Shown piece after piece: positions 16,691 to 25,377 of a stretch of 64,000 bases of DNA. The DNA lies in NCBI GenBank assembly GCA_026014745.1, contig JAOZHS010000003.1:414137-478136 (forward strand), read 5' to 3'. The notes under the pieces are model-generated. The model searched no databases, was not told the origin of the DNA, and worked only from the letters and a program-made list of their open reading frames with translations. Source of the stretch: Candidatus Bathyarchaeota archaeon. GTDB lineage: Archaea; Thermoproteota; Bathyarchaeia; Bathyarchaeales; Bathycorpusculaceae. Position 1 is the stretch's first letter, and each line of letters begins with the position of its first letter. The translations under genes were made by a program, and so were the position numbers.

Positions 16691-18655
16691 TTGGCAATAA
16701 GCAAAAACAGTGCTAAAAACATTATAACCCAAAAAAAAGTCAAACCTTTTAAAATTGTTAAAAACTCAGGGAACGCGCCAAATAACGAAGGCACCTCGGC
16801 ACTTAAGAAAATTGAAAATAATCTGTTAACCACCAGTGAAGGATTAGAAAAGATTTTTGACAGCATTGACGATGGCATAACTTTAGTGAGTTTAGACGGA
16901 ATAGTCCTCGATTGCAACCAAGCATCTTTAGCTCTCCTTGGTTTAACGCGACGAGAGGAACTCATCGGAAAAAATGTGTATGACCGAATCACCCCAGAAG
17001 ATAAGCAGCAAGCGATTAATGATGCTAGCCAAGTGCTCAAAACGGGGAAAATTGTTAGCCAAGTCAGATTCCTCAAAAAGAGCGGAGTGCCATTTTGGGC
17101 TGAGATTTCTGTAACTGTCCTCTATGACAATAACAGGCAACCAGCACTATTTCTGGGTGTTACAAGAGACATCACAGAACGCAAAAGGATATTACAGGAG
17201 CTAAAAGAGAGCGAAGAAATCTATCGCACACTATTTGATAGCAGCGATGACGGGTTTATTTTGGTCGAACCAATTTTTGATGAAAATAATTACACGTTTG
17301 ATTACAGATTTCTCAAAGTAAATCCAGCATACGAACGCCTAACTGGCGCTAAATCGGGTGAAGTTTTAGGAAAGAGAGTAAAAGAGGTTGCACCTGATCT
17401 CGACAAATCACTTTTTAGTCTTGTTGACTTTGTTATAAAAAATCAAAAAGCAAAACATAACGAATTTTTTGATCAACACTCGGATAAATGGTATGATTCT
17501 TACTATTTTCCCTTTGGAAAAAATAGAGTCGGCATACTTTTTAGGGATATATCAAAGCAGAAAAGCGTTGAGGCTGCGTTGAGGAGTTCTGAAGAGCGTT
17601 ATCGGCTCTACGTAGAAAGTTCGCCTGTAGCTTTTTTTGTTATAGATTCTGAGCAGAAATATATTCAGGTAAATGACGCAGCCAGCAGGCTTCTGGGATA
17701 TACCAAAGAAGAGCTGCTTAAGATGACTATTTTTGACGTAACCTTTAAAGAAGATATACCCTTAGCTGAGGATCAATACAAGGAATTAATGCAGAATGGG
17801 AAGTCGATAAGAGAGTTTAGGTTAAAGAAAAAAGATGGCCAGCCCGTCTATATAATTTTGAACACCATTCTGTTGTCTGATGGGAAGGCGATGGCGTTTT
17901 GTGAAAACATAACTGAACGCAAAAACCTCGAAAAACACCTCCATGATAATGAGCGTTTAGCCACCATTGGACAAACTGCCAGTATGGTTGGACATGATAT
18001 TCGCAACCCTCTACAGGCAATAATAGGGGACCTGTTTTTAATCGAGAATACAATCAAAGCACACCCCACTTGCCCAAGCAAAGACTTTGTTGAGAGCTTA
18101 GAGGGCATAAATGAAAATATTTTTTACATAAACAAAATTGTAAGCGATTTGCAAGACTATACCAGAACAATCAAAGCGACGTTGGCTGAAGTTGATGTAA
18201 GAAGCCTAATTTTTACTGCACTTGAGGGTCGCAAGATTCCCGAAGGGATACAACTTCAAGTAGACGTTAAGAATGGCCTTCGATTGATTACTGATGTAAC
18301 ATATTTTAAGAGAATTATATCGAACCTTGTTGGCAATGCAATTCAAGCCATGCCTAACGGAGGCAAAGTAACCATCACAGCTGCCCAAAACAAGGACAGC
18401 GTTGCTATAACTGTTGCAGACACGGGAGTGGGAATTAAGGATGAGGATAAGGTTAACTTGTTTAAGCCGTTGTTCACGACTAAAGCTAAGGGGCAAGGTT
18501 TAGGTTTGGCTGTTGTTAAGCGGTTTGTTGATGCCTTAAATGGAAGTATTGCGCTTGACACCGAAGTGGGTAGGGGTACCAAATTTACAATCAGCCTACC
18601 AAATAACCAACCTATAGAAGCTCAACAGAAACCTCGAAATCACAACCCCAAATAA
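16691..18655 (+). CDS. PAS-PAS-PAS soluble histidine kinase
   Basis: 654 residues from TTG 16691. Three PAS modules lie at about 50-165, 175-295 and 300-420, linked by the usual R-D-I-T-E-R-K and S-E-E-R/I-Y-R joints. The kinase core has an H-box MVGHDIRNPLQA near 435, an N-box NLVGNAIQAMPNGG near 545, and G-boxes DTGVGIKDED and GQGLGLAVVKRF. No membrane helix, so it senses a cytoplasmic signal or couples to the divergent Cache protein. No response regulator is nearby. The H-box HDIRNPLQ is similar to HDIRNKLQ in the kinase at 2.2 kb; the two are probably paralogues of one archaeal group. Confidence 0.92.
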   Translation: MAISKNSAKNIITQKKVKPFKIVKNSGNAPNNEGTSALKKIENNLLTTSEGLEKIFDSIDDGITLVSLDGIVLDCNQASLALLGLTRREELIGKNVYDRITPEDKQQAINDASQVLKTGKIVSQVRFLKKSGVPFWAEISVTVLYDNNRQPALFLGVTRDITERKRILQELKESEEIYRTLFDSSDDGFILVEPIFDENNYTFDYRFLKVNPAYERLTGAKSGEVLGKRVKEVAPDLDKSLFSLVDFVIKNQKAKHNEFFDQHSDKWYDSYYFPFGKNRVGILFRDISKQKSVEAALRSSEERYRLYVESSPVAFFVIDSEQKYIQVNDAASRLLGYTKEELLKMTIFDVTFKEDIPLAEDQYKELMQNGKSIREFRLKKKDGQPVYIILNTILLSDGKAMAFCENITERKNLEKHLHDNERLATIGQTASMVGHDIRNPLQAIIGDLFLIENTIKAHPTCPSKDFVESLEGINENIFYINKIVSDLQDYTRTIKATLAEVDVRSLIFTALEGRKIPEGIQLQVDVKNGLRLITDVTYFKRIISNLVGNAIQAMPNGGKVTITAAQNKDSVAITVADTGVGIKDEDKVNLFKPLFTTKAKGQGLGLAVVKRFVDALNGSIALDTEVGRGTKFTISLPNNQPIEAQQKPRNHNPK

Positions 18656-18871
18656 CGCATCATCAAAACAGCGCTTTTACTTGACAACTGCGCCCTTTTT
18701 AGACGCAAAAGACATGCCGACTGCCGACAAAGCCAAAACGGAAGCTTCCCATATTCGACATAAGTCGTTAATCACCATATGATTCGAATTTATTATAATA
18801 TTGGCATCGAAATTTCGTTTATATTTTCTCTGAAGACATACCATTGTAAAAAAATTGAGGACCAGAAAACT

Positions 18872-18979
18872 ATGTGTGCCATAATAAAATCTGCACTTGG
18901 ACTAATCGGCATATGTGTCGTATTCGCAATCATGGGTTACGTAGGTTATCTGGTTTTTTCCGGCGAGGTATTGATTTAA
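18872..18979 (+). CDS. 35-residue single-helix membrane protein
   Basis: ATG 18872 to TAA 18979. Nearly the whole product is one hydrophobic helix (ALGLIGICVVFAIMGYVGYL) with two Cys. The frame is open to 18779, but the upstream residues look like intergenic AT-rich sequence. The stop codon is followed at once by the ATG of the next small gene (TAA-ATG), which points to a two-gene unit. No family recognised. Confidence 0.55.
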   Translation: MCAIIKSALGLIGICVVFAIMGYVGYLVFSGEVLI

Positions 18980-19099
18980 ATGATAACAGACCAATCTTGC
19001 ACCCAAAATGAAGACGATTTCGCAGAAAAATGCCGCCTTGCACTCGAAAAACGTTGGGGAATCCAAATTCCCGTTCCAAAGCAATGCAAAAAAAGGTAA
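18980..19099 (+). CDS. 39-residue Cys-containing small protein
   Basis: ATG 18980 follows directly on the stop of the small membrane protein. The product is soluble and charged with Cys at 7, 18 and 36; it reads as a helix (DDFAEKCRLALEKRWGI) and a short tail ending QCKKR. Codon choice looks coding and the frame is closed neatly. It could associate with the membrane peptide encoded before it. No known family. Confidence 0.5.
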   Translation: MITDQSCTQNEDDFAEKCRLALEKRWGIQIPVPKQCKKR

Positions 19100-19288
19100 G
19101 CAAGCCCTTCAGGTACACGGCTACTAGGTGTTAGAGCACATAATCTGCAGATGAGATGGCGCCGCTCACCCAAATTTATTGGCTTGTAACTAAGTTAAAG
19201 CAAGGTGCCGCGCCGAACATTTATCAGAGATACATAATTTTTTTATCACTCAAGCGGGCGTTACTCAAAGCAGGTAGGTTAATTTAGG

Positions 19289-19894
19289 ATGGCAGCATCG
19301 AAACCGAACAAAGTTAAAGCAACTCAGATAATACCCGTCATCATCTTAATTGGGTCAGTTGTCGGAGCATTATATTTCGCGGGTTTTTTTGACGATTTTC
19401 TCTCTGGCCAAAGCTTCACGGGCGCCAATGATGATGGATTTTCAGATGGTGGAATATTAACGCCCACCCGAGACATTGAGGGAACCTGGAAAACCACTTT
19501 TGCAACCGAATTTATTATCGCAACTGATTATGAAAACTTTGGTACCCTCGCAGATGTAGGCACCGAAAACCGTACCATGACGTGGACCATAACTGGAACA
19601 AGCGATGAACACATTGTTAGAGTGGATGTTGCGTTTTCGTATTCCAATAGACAGTTAGCTTCAGGCTCAGGATATACCCCAGATGTTTCGCCAATGCAAT
19701 TGACAGGCATTATTAATGGAACACAACTAACGTTGACCCGAGGAGACGCAGGCCCCATTGAGCAAATTGGTTCAGTTGGCGTGTTTACTTTCACTTCAAC
19801 ACAGATGCAAGGAACATGGCACGACCACTGGAGCGGAGTATACGAACAAAACGTCTACACACTCACCAACGACTTAAAACTGATGAAACAATAA
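19289..19894 (+). CDS. Membrane-anchored beta-rich extracellular protein
   Basis: 201 residues. An N-terminal helix at about 12-34 (IIPVIILIGSVVGALYFAGFF) is an uncleaved anchor. The outer part after a Gly/Asp-rich spacer starts DIEGTWKTTF and ends GTWHDHWSGVYEQNVYTL, with eight or so strands of alternating polarity, reminiscent of a lipocalin/THAP4-like small barrel, although no ligand-binding residues can be assigned. One gene, own promoter region upstream. Unknown role. Confidence 0.7.
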   Translation: MAASKPNKVKATQIIPVIILIGSVVGALYFAGFFDDFLSGQSFTGANDDGFSDGGILTPTRDIEGTWKTTFATEFIIATDYENFGTLADVGTENRTMTWTITGTSDEHIVRVDVAFSYSNRQLASGSGYTPDVSPMQLTGIINGTQLTLTRGDAGPIEQIGSVGVFTFTSTQMQGTWHDHWSGVYEQNVYTLTNDLKLMKQ

Positions 19895-20078
19895 CCAAAA
19901 CAGTCACAAAGCAAACAAGATGCCCCTTTGGGCACTCCTTTTTTGAATTTTCAGAGCAACAACAGCAATCAGCCTCAGGTTTAGCATAAACAAAACAATC
20001 TACTCTAAGAAAGAAAAGACAAAGTTTTCACATGCTTAAAGGTGACAAAGACAGAAACTTATGCCGCGGGTTATAGAA

Positions 20079-20624
20079 TTATTCGGGTGTAGGTGCTGTT
20101 GTTTTTTCTTCCCTGATGGTGAGGGGTCCGTCTCTGTTGAGTTCGCTGTATTTGAGTGATTCTAGGGCTTTTCTTTTTTGCATGGTTTTTCCACGCCAAT
20201 CCATGCCAAGCATGAAGATGTAGGGTGCTGCCAGGTATATGGCTGCCACTAAGGGGTTTTCGAGGATGACGAATGTTGAGAGTATCTGGTCAATCTGTAT
20301 GCCTAGTGTGACTAGGAGTATGTCGGGCATAAATGAGGCGATCAGGCTGAGGGTTAGTACGACGATGTATTGGCTTAGTACGCCTCTTTCTTTGCCTACG
20401 ATTGCTGAGGGTATTACGGATGATAGTACGAAGATCCAGGTGAAGGCGTAGATGAAAATTATTGTTTGGACGTTTGTGTTTAGCCATGTGGCTGCTGATG
20501 GCCAGAATAGGCCTATGTTGGCACTGATTGTTCGGACGGCGGTGTCGGTTAGTAGTTGGTAGCTTACGGTTAGAATCCAGGAAACGGATAGGTATAGGGG
20601 GGCTATTACACCGGCTTTCGTTGT
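20079..20624 (-). CDS. Polytopic membrane protein without canonical start codon
   Basis: The frame from the stop at 20625-20627 down to TAA 20079 codes for a coherent membrane protein of about 180 residues: helices near YLSVSWILTVSY, TIIFIYAFTWIFVLSSVI, YIVVLTLSLIASF and PLVAAIYLAAPYIFML, then a charged tail ending APTPE. The first ATG (20330) lies inside the fourth helix, and no GTG or TTG is in frame before it. ATA at 20606 or another rare start is needed, or the sequence has an error. Upstream lie a TATA-like box and a perfect palindrome (20661-20676). Family unknown. Confidence 0.65.
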   Translation of the reverse strand, partial: TTKAGVIAPLYLSVSWILTVSYQLLTDTAVRTISANIGLFWPSAATWLNTNVQTIIFIYAFTWIFVLSSVIPSAIVGKERGVLSQYIVVLTLSLIASFMPDILLVTLGIQIDQILSTFVILENPLVAAIYLAAPYIFMLGMDWRGKTMQKRKALESLKYSELNRDGPLTIREEKTTAPTPE

Positions 20625-20660
20625 TTAACACTCCCGTCGGGTCAAGAGAGCAACATCAAC

Positions 20661-20676
20661 TGACTATTAATAGTCA
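20661..20676. promoter_or_regulatory. Perfect 16-bp palindrome, operator candidate
   Basis: TGACTATTAATAGTCA is its own reverse complement over all 16 bases. It lies 35-50 nt before the membrane protein frame and about 20 nt downstream of a TTTATATC box (minus strand, near 20684-20692), where transcription should begin. A dimeric repressor bound here would block initiation. The regulator is unknown. Confidence 0.6.
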
Positions 20677-20762
20677 ATATTTCAGATATAAATAATTTGT
20701 GAACCCAAAATACACCCAAAACACAAAAAACTCACCGAAAAAAAAATAAAAAAAGGAAAAAA

Positions 20763-21605
20763 TTAAACAACATAATAGTCTAGATTCACAGTCTTCCAAT
20801 GGGTACTACAATAATACCAGTTGCCAGCGTTGCCAGCATTTTGTGTCCGAAGATAAGACATCACACAATAATAGTCGCTACAGTACACTTCACTTCCAGC
20901 ACGTACGACACATATCCCGATTGAATGCCCAAATTCATGCATAAGTACAACGGCTTCTGCGCCAACAGGTGAAACGATTACGGCGGTTGCCCAGTCATCA
21001 GCGGCTTTGTCGGCGATGTAGATGTAGTTGCCTGCTACCAAGTCACGAGTAGTCCCGACACAGAGGGTGTATCCAACTACGTTAGAAGAACCTTCGACTG
21101 TTGTTCCATAGAGCACCCATTTCTCTGGCAGAGTATATTTTCCGTCGTTTGCGTTAACGGCATTATCGTTTCCGTCGTTGTATTGTCTCTCGATTGCCCA
21201 AAATTCATCGTCAGAAATACCATTATCGTATGCTGCACTACACTCAATCTTGTCGTCCACTACGATGGTGAGTTTGATGTTTTTGGCTTGATAGTATGCA
21301 GTCATGTAATCAAGAACTGATTGGGTTGGTGCATAACCGTCTATGTAGTCGATTTCTAGGGTTAGGGCATATGATTTGGGTGTTGGTGCAGGTTTTACTT
21401 TTGCAGTTATTAGTTCGACATTGTTGTTTGAGCCTAATTTTACTTTCAGGGCTTCTGCTGAATCGGCGGTTAAGGGCATTGATGTTGGCGCGATTTCCTG
21501 TGTTACTTTAAAGGGGGTCGTTGTTTGTGCTTCAACTATTGACATTGGCAAAATTGAAAGAGCGAACAGCGCAATTATAGCTAGACCAATTATTTTTTTA
21601 TGCAA
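20763..21605 (-). CDS. Secreted metzincin-like zinc protease, atypical site
   Basis: 280 residues with a signal peptide at 1-26. The zinc helix is HEFGHSIGI (223-231) and a Met-turn CVMSY follows at 247-251, as in metzincins. The third ligand expected in HExxHxxGxxH is absent: the position is Val233. Nearby Cys232, Cys242, Cys247 and Cys266 might bind metal or form disulfides in the folded protein. N-terminal residues 75-130 form a strand-helix unit like archaemetzincin (KNIKLTIVVDD). Likely a secreted peptidase with its own gene and promoter; substrate unknown. Confidence 0.78.
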   Translation of the reverse strand: MHKKIIGLAIIALFALSILPMSIVEAQTTTPFKVTQEIAPTSMPLTADSAEALKVKLGSNNNVELITAKVKPAPTPKSYALTLEIDYIDGYAPTQSVLDYMTAYYQAKNIKLTIVVDDKIECSAAYDNGISDDEFWAIERQYNDGNDNAVNANDGKYTLPEKWVLYGTTVEGSSNVVGYTLCVGTTRDLVAGNYIYIADKAADDWATAVIVSPVGAEAVVLMHEFGHSIGICVVRAGSEVYCSDYYCVMSYLRTQNAGNAGNWYYCSTHWKTVNLDYYVV

Positions 21606-21763
21606 ATTTAAATCACATCATCAACTTTGGTCGGTTGAGTTTATAATTGTTATGCTCTAAATCGTAAGCTATATAGTCGAATTAACAATAACCCAACGAG
21701 TGGGCTAAAGCGTCAGCTTAACTATAGCGCTTAAAAAAGAAAAAAGTGGGTGTTATTTGGTTT

Positions 21764-22411
21764 TTAGACGGTTGTTTGCGCTTGAGGGGGCGTCACGGGT
21801 TGCGCTGTGCGCATAGTGAAGAAGGCAATAGCCAGCAGCAGTATACCAATCCAAATCAATATAGCGCCAAAGAAGAACAGCACCAGAACTATTGCACCAA
21901 TAAAGATCAGCAGACCAGCGGTTGCAAATAAGCCGACTGAGGCTTTAGCAGCAAGCAGCTTAAACGAGCGCCAGAAGAAGTAGGTGGATACTATGGCGGT
22001 TATCCAGCCCACAATAAGCACAACTATGGCTGCAGTGATGAAGGGTATTATGTCAGTAAAGCTTATGGCGCTTGTGTCGGGTGTCATGCTTGAAATCGAG
22101 GGCAAAGTAGACAAGTTACCGTCCCATCCGGGGAAAATAGACATCAAGAAGTTAGTGATGTTAGGCAAAACAATGATAAAGGCCAAAGCCAACGCGACAA
22201 CCGCACCGACAATCGCTACAATTACCCCGTAGACTGCTAAGCTGAAGATGCCACGTTCCCGGAAGTAGCCAGCGAGACCGTAGAGCGCGCCCAAGACTAG
22301 TATGAGACCAATGAGTTCAACGATGGCATAGGAGCTAATGTAGGGGAATACGCCGATGAGCATTAGAATTGCGCCGATGCCGCCCAGATATTTGCTTGAT
22401 TCAGGAGTCAT
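21764..22411 (-). CDS. DUF996 membrane protein
   Basis: 215 residues with six hydrophobic helices and a short Pro/Gln tail. The opening ESSKYLGGIGAILMLIG, the G-L-A-G-Y-F-R-E-R-G-I-F turn and the ASVGLFATAGLLIFIGA segment are the pattern of archaeal DUF996 proteins. GAGGAGA sits 5-6 nt before ATG 22411. A paralogue with the same layout lies at 24083-24739, with the GT39-type gene between them. Function unknown; the pairing with a glycosyltransferase may point to the cell envelope (inference). Confidence 0.85.
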   Translation of the reverse strand: MTPESSKYLGGIGAILMLIGVFPYISSYAIVELIGLILVLGALYGLAGYFRERGIFSLAVYGVIVAIVGAVVALALAFIIVLPNITNFLMSIFPGWDGNLSTLPSISSMTPDTSAISFTDIIPFITAAIVVLIVGWITAIVSTYFFWRSFKLLAAKASVGLFATAGLLIFIGAIVLVLFFFGAILIWIGILLLAIAFFTMRTAQPVTPPQAQTTV

Positions 22412-22544
22412 CAGTTTCTCCTCGGGTCTGTGTTCAGCTTTTTATAGATAAAAGCTTTTGCCCGATTATTAACTGTTGATGCCGCTTTTAGCTAAAAAAG
22501 TATCATTAACAAAACAAAAATGAAGAAATATAGATAAACACAAA

Positions 22545-23951
22545 TCAGCTTGTTTTTGCGGCTTGCTTGGCGTCAATCCATCGTCGCATAGACGCAAAAC
22601 CGCCCGTCACAAACCCAGCCAACAGTTGCCGACCCGTCCATAATAGCCCTGACAACACCATCAGAAAACCCAAAAACTGAACCCACAAAATCGGGCTACT
22701 CAAGGAGGGCGGAGAGTGAACATGAAAAGCATAACCATAATCAAGATCAGGTTGAACCCGAAACACCATATACGAAGAAGTAGCCAGTTGCCGAGCTGCA
22801 TCCATGTTAGCAATCAAGGCAACAAACACAACAGCAAGCCCCAAAATACCCAACGCAAACAGGGAGGCTTTTTTGAATTTCTCAGTAGAGGCGGCGTACT
22901 TTAGCAACGTCGAGCTTTTTGCAACCAAGGACGCGGCAGCCAAACAGAAAAACGGCAACGCCTGATAGATGTATTTTACGGCGCTGGTGTAGGGGGCTTT
23001 TAAGTTAACGGACACCGCCAAATAAACCACCAACCCCACAATAAAGAAGATACCCAAAAAACAAATTGCATCAGATACCTGAATCCTCTTGTCAAAGCGC
23101 CGCCAAAACAGCAATCCAACCCCCAAAGAAACCAACGCCACCGCAAAAAAGCAGATTCCTAGACCGTAGTTGATGAGGAAATTGCTGGCGAAAAGGGGGG
23201 TGACGGCTACGTCTGGGAAGTTTAGGTCCTTGAAGTCATTATGCCCAAAGAAATACATGAGGTCAAATCCCAGGATGCCTTGGTACCACAGCAGATTCCC
23301 CAAAAGGGCAGGTAATCCAAATGCGGTTAGTTGGCTGAGGATGCGTTTGGAGTTTTTGGGGCGATGATAGAGGTACAACAGTAACAGCGGGACAAGCATA
23401 AAGACAGCGAAAAGTTTGGTGAGCAGCGCCAAAGCAAAAAAGACACCTGAAACCGCGGCTATTTTTACGGAGTTGCGTCGTATGGCTAAGATGCCGATGT
23501 AGAGGTAGGCAAGGCTGAGCAGCAGGCATTGGGTGTCTATTAGAAAGCTGCGACTCAATATGAGTTCCCATGGCGCCAAAGCAAAAAACGCCGCTGCAAA
23601 CACCCCGGTAGATTTACTGTAGAGTTCTGCCCCCAACAAATACACAAGGACAATGCAGGCTAGCCCAAATGCAGTGATTAATGCGGCGCCGTTTTCTTCT
23701 GAGAAACCTACAAAATGGAAGTAGGCTGCTTCAGTGTAGAAACCCAAGGGTGGTTCGTTGAAGATGTTGCCGGTTGCGTTGTAGTAGGGGTAGCCCCATT
23801 TGAGAACACCTTGGGCTGTGTCGAGTTCTAGCTGCGTGTCGAGGGTTCGGTAGGGTCCCAGGGGGAGAGAAATTAGAATGGCGCCGATTAAGACGGCTAA
23901 GAGAGGATAGTATTCTTTTAGCAGTCTAGGGATGTTATGTTCGCCCGACAT
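22545..23951 (-). CDS. GT39/ArnT-like membrane glycosyltransferase
   Basis: 468 residues with about 11-12 hydrophobic helices. The first outer loop has the acidic residues expected in PMT/ArnT-type (GT-C) enzymes: LDTQLELDTAQG near 45 and EPPLGFYTEA near 67, which match the D/E catalytic pattern and the PPLG motif. LTKLFAVFMLVPL follows later. Such enzymes transfer a sugar from a polyprenyl-phosphate carrier to protein or lipid on the outer face of the membrane. The donor is unknown. It lies between two DUF996 genes on the same strand with gaps of 130 nt each, so they may be co-transcribed. Confidence 0.88.
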   Translation of the reverse strand: MSGEHNIPRLLKEYYPLLAVLIGAILISLPLGPYRTLDTQLELDTAQGVLKWGYPYYNATGNIFNEPPLGFYTEAAYFHFVGFSEENGAALITAFGLACIVLVYLLGAELYSKSTGVFAAAFFALAPWELILSRSFLIDTQCLLLSLAYLYIGILAIRRNSVKIAAVSGVFFALALLTKLFAVFMLVPLLLLYLYHRPKNSKRILSQLTAFGLPALLGNLLWYQGILGFDLMYFFGHNDFKDLNFPDVAVTPLFASNFLINYGLGICFFAVALVSLGVGLLFWRRFDKRIQVSDAICFLGIFFIVGLVVYLAVSVNLKAPYTSAVKYIYQALPFFCLAAASLVAKSSTLLKYAASTEKFKKASLFALGILGLAVVFVALIANMDAARQLATSSYMVFRVQPDLDYGYAFHVHSPPSLSSPILWVQFLGFLMVLSGLLWTGRQLLAGFVTGGFASMRRWIDAKQAAKTS

Positions 23952-24082
23952 ACCATCTCAGCCACCGTTGGAGTTCGGCAACTCCTCGGGAACCGTGATG
24001 GTGAGTCATATGCAGTCGTTGAAAAGATAAAGCTTTGCACAATCTACAAAAACAGCTCTAAGGTGAGCCAAAAAAAGGAGAA

Positions 24083-24739
24083 CTAAACCCCAACAGGTTG
24101 AGGCGATGCAGACGGAGTCGGGGAGGGTTCAGGTTGCGGTTTTAGCTGGAAGAAAGCAATAGTCATCAAAAGCACAGCAACAATGATTAAGAATACACCA
24201 AAGACCATTATGGTTAACACGGCACCGATGAACAGCAGCATACCTGCAGTCGAGAATAACCCGACAGAAGCTTTTTTGGATAATCCCTTGAGAGCTTGCC
24301 AGCCCAAAAAGCCCGCCACCATGGTGAATATCCACATTATAGCAAAAACCTCCACTATGGGTCCAACGTAGGGGATTAGGGCAGTGGGTTCTAAGTTGGC
24401 GTCGAAAGTTAAGTTAGGCAGGTTGGTCCAGTCGCCTGTGAATCCGGGATAGAGAAGTGACATTAGGTCTGTTCCGAAGTTTGTGAAAAAGAACAGGTAC
24501 ACAAACCCAGCGATGGTTACGATGATGCCGATGATTAGGGCGATTAAGGTAAAGAGTCCGTTGTTGAATATGGCGCGGTCTTTGTAGTAGTCTGAGAGTC
24601 CATGCAGCCCCGCGAGCAGAAGTATGAAGCCTACGAATGCGGCTATTGCTAAGAGGGGTTCAAAGATAAAGCCTAAGAGACCAACAAGAATTAGTAGGGA
24701 ACCAATGAAGCTTAAGTTCTTGCTTGATTGCAGAGTCAT
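24083..24739 (-). CDS. DUF996 membrane protein, second copy
   Basis: 218 residues with six helices; shares SSKNLSFIGSLLILVG, HGLSDYYKDRAIF and ASVGLFSTAGMLLFIGA with the copy at 21.8 kb and the same Pro-rich cytoplasmic tail (PEPSPTPSASPQP). ATG 24739 has GAGGAAA 5 nt upstream. A PadR gene ends 76 nt upstream on the same strand, so this gene is probably the second in a PadR-DUF996 unit and its expression may be under PadR control. Function unknown. Confidence 0.85.
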   Translation of the reverse strand: MTLQSSKNLSFIGSLLILVGLLGFIFEPLLAIAAFVGFILLLAGLHGLSDYYKDRAIFNNGLFTLIALIIGIIVTIAGFVYLFFFTNFGTDLMSLLYPGFTGDWTNLPNLTFDANLEPTALIPYVGPIVEVFAIMWIFTMVAGFLGWQALKGLSKKASVGLFSTAGMLLFIGAVLTIMVFGVFLIIVAVLLMTIAFFQLKPQPEPSPTPSASPQPVGV

Positions 24740-24815
24740 GGAGTTTCCTCTAAGCTTTGTCTGAGCCGTTGGGATAAAAACTTTTTGCGTTTCTAAAACG
24801 GTATAGAGGGTGAGG

Positions 24816-25148
24816 TTAGGTGGTTTTGGGGAATTCTTTGATGGTTTGGCCGGTTACAATGTTGAAGTAGGTTTGGAGGTAGATTTGACCGCTGGGGGTT
24901 AAGGTGTAGACTTTTCGGGCGCGTCCACCTGTTAACTGTTTGGTGCTCTCTACGAAGCCTTTGATTTCGAGTTCGTTTAGGGTTGGGTATAGGGCGCCGT
25001 GTCGGATTTTTATGTTGAAGTCTGCTTCGACTTGTTTTTTTATTTTATAGCCCCAGGTGGGTTTGGTGCTGATTATGCGTAGGAGTTGGATGTCTAGCAG
25101 GTTCTTGATTATGTGTTGTACAATTTCTTTTTTGTATTGTTCTGACAT
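24816..25148 (-). CDS. PadR-family winged-helix regulator
   Basis: 110 residues from ATG 25148 (TTG 25151 adds one). The PadR pattern is clear: LLDIQLLRIISTKPTWGYKIKKQ, then the recognition region HGALYPTLNELEIKGFVES and wing RARKVYTLTPSGQ. The C-terminal dimerisation helix is short. It reads away from a second PadR gene and into the DUF996 gene. PadR proteins repress their own and neighbouring genes until a ligand binds; the ligand is unknown here. Confidence 0.92.
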   Translation of the reverse strand: MSEQYKKEIVQHIIKNLLDIQLLRIISTKPTWGYKIKKQVEADFNIKIRHGALYPTLNELEIKGFVESTKQLTGGRARKVYTLTPSGQIYLQTYFNIVTGQTIKEFPKTT

Positions 25149-25202
25149 CAAGCGCTTCCTTGGCTGGTATGGGTGTATGTTTTGATTTATTTACTTTATG
25201 TT

Positions 25203-25220
25203 GGGTGGGGGGGTGGTGGG
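25203..25220 (+). other. Candidate G-quadruplex between divergent PadR genes
   Basis: GGG, then T, a run of seven G, TGGT and GGG: four G-tracts of three or more within 18 nt with loops of 1, 1 and 4. It lies in the shared promoter region of two PadR genes. Confidence 0.45.
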
Positions 25221-25302
25221 TATTGTTTGGGTATGTTTTGGTATGCTTTGTTTATGTCTGAACCTTTATATCGCTCGTATGGTAACTAAACTCTCAAGAC
25301 AC

Positions 25303-25324
25303 ATATGTCCAAGAGTGGACATAT
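25303..25324. promoter_or_regulatory. Inverted repeat operator for PadR
   Basis: Arms ATATGTCCA (25303-25311) and TGGACATAT (25316-25324) are perfectly complementary around AGAG. A TTTATATC box (25265-25272) lies about 30 nt upstream, so the repeat covers or just follows the start of transcription of the plus-strand PadR gene. PadR operators are commonly of ATGT-N8-ACAT form; this one has ATGT and ACAT spaced by 10. Confidence 0.68.
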
Positions 25325-25377
25325 TGTCTACACGTCTAACAGCAAAACTGTTGAACAAAAATACAGAAAGTGAAAAA

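Noticed and set aside
25198-25377. N-terminal extension of the second PadR gene
   Set aside because: The extension would include the TATA box and operator-like repeat and is unlike PadR proteins; ATG 25378 is used.
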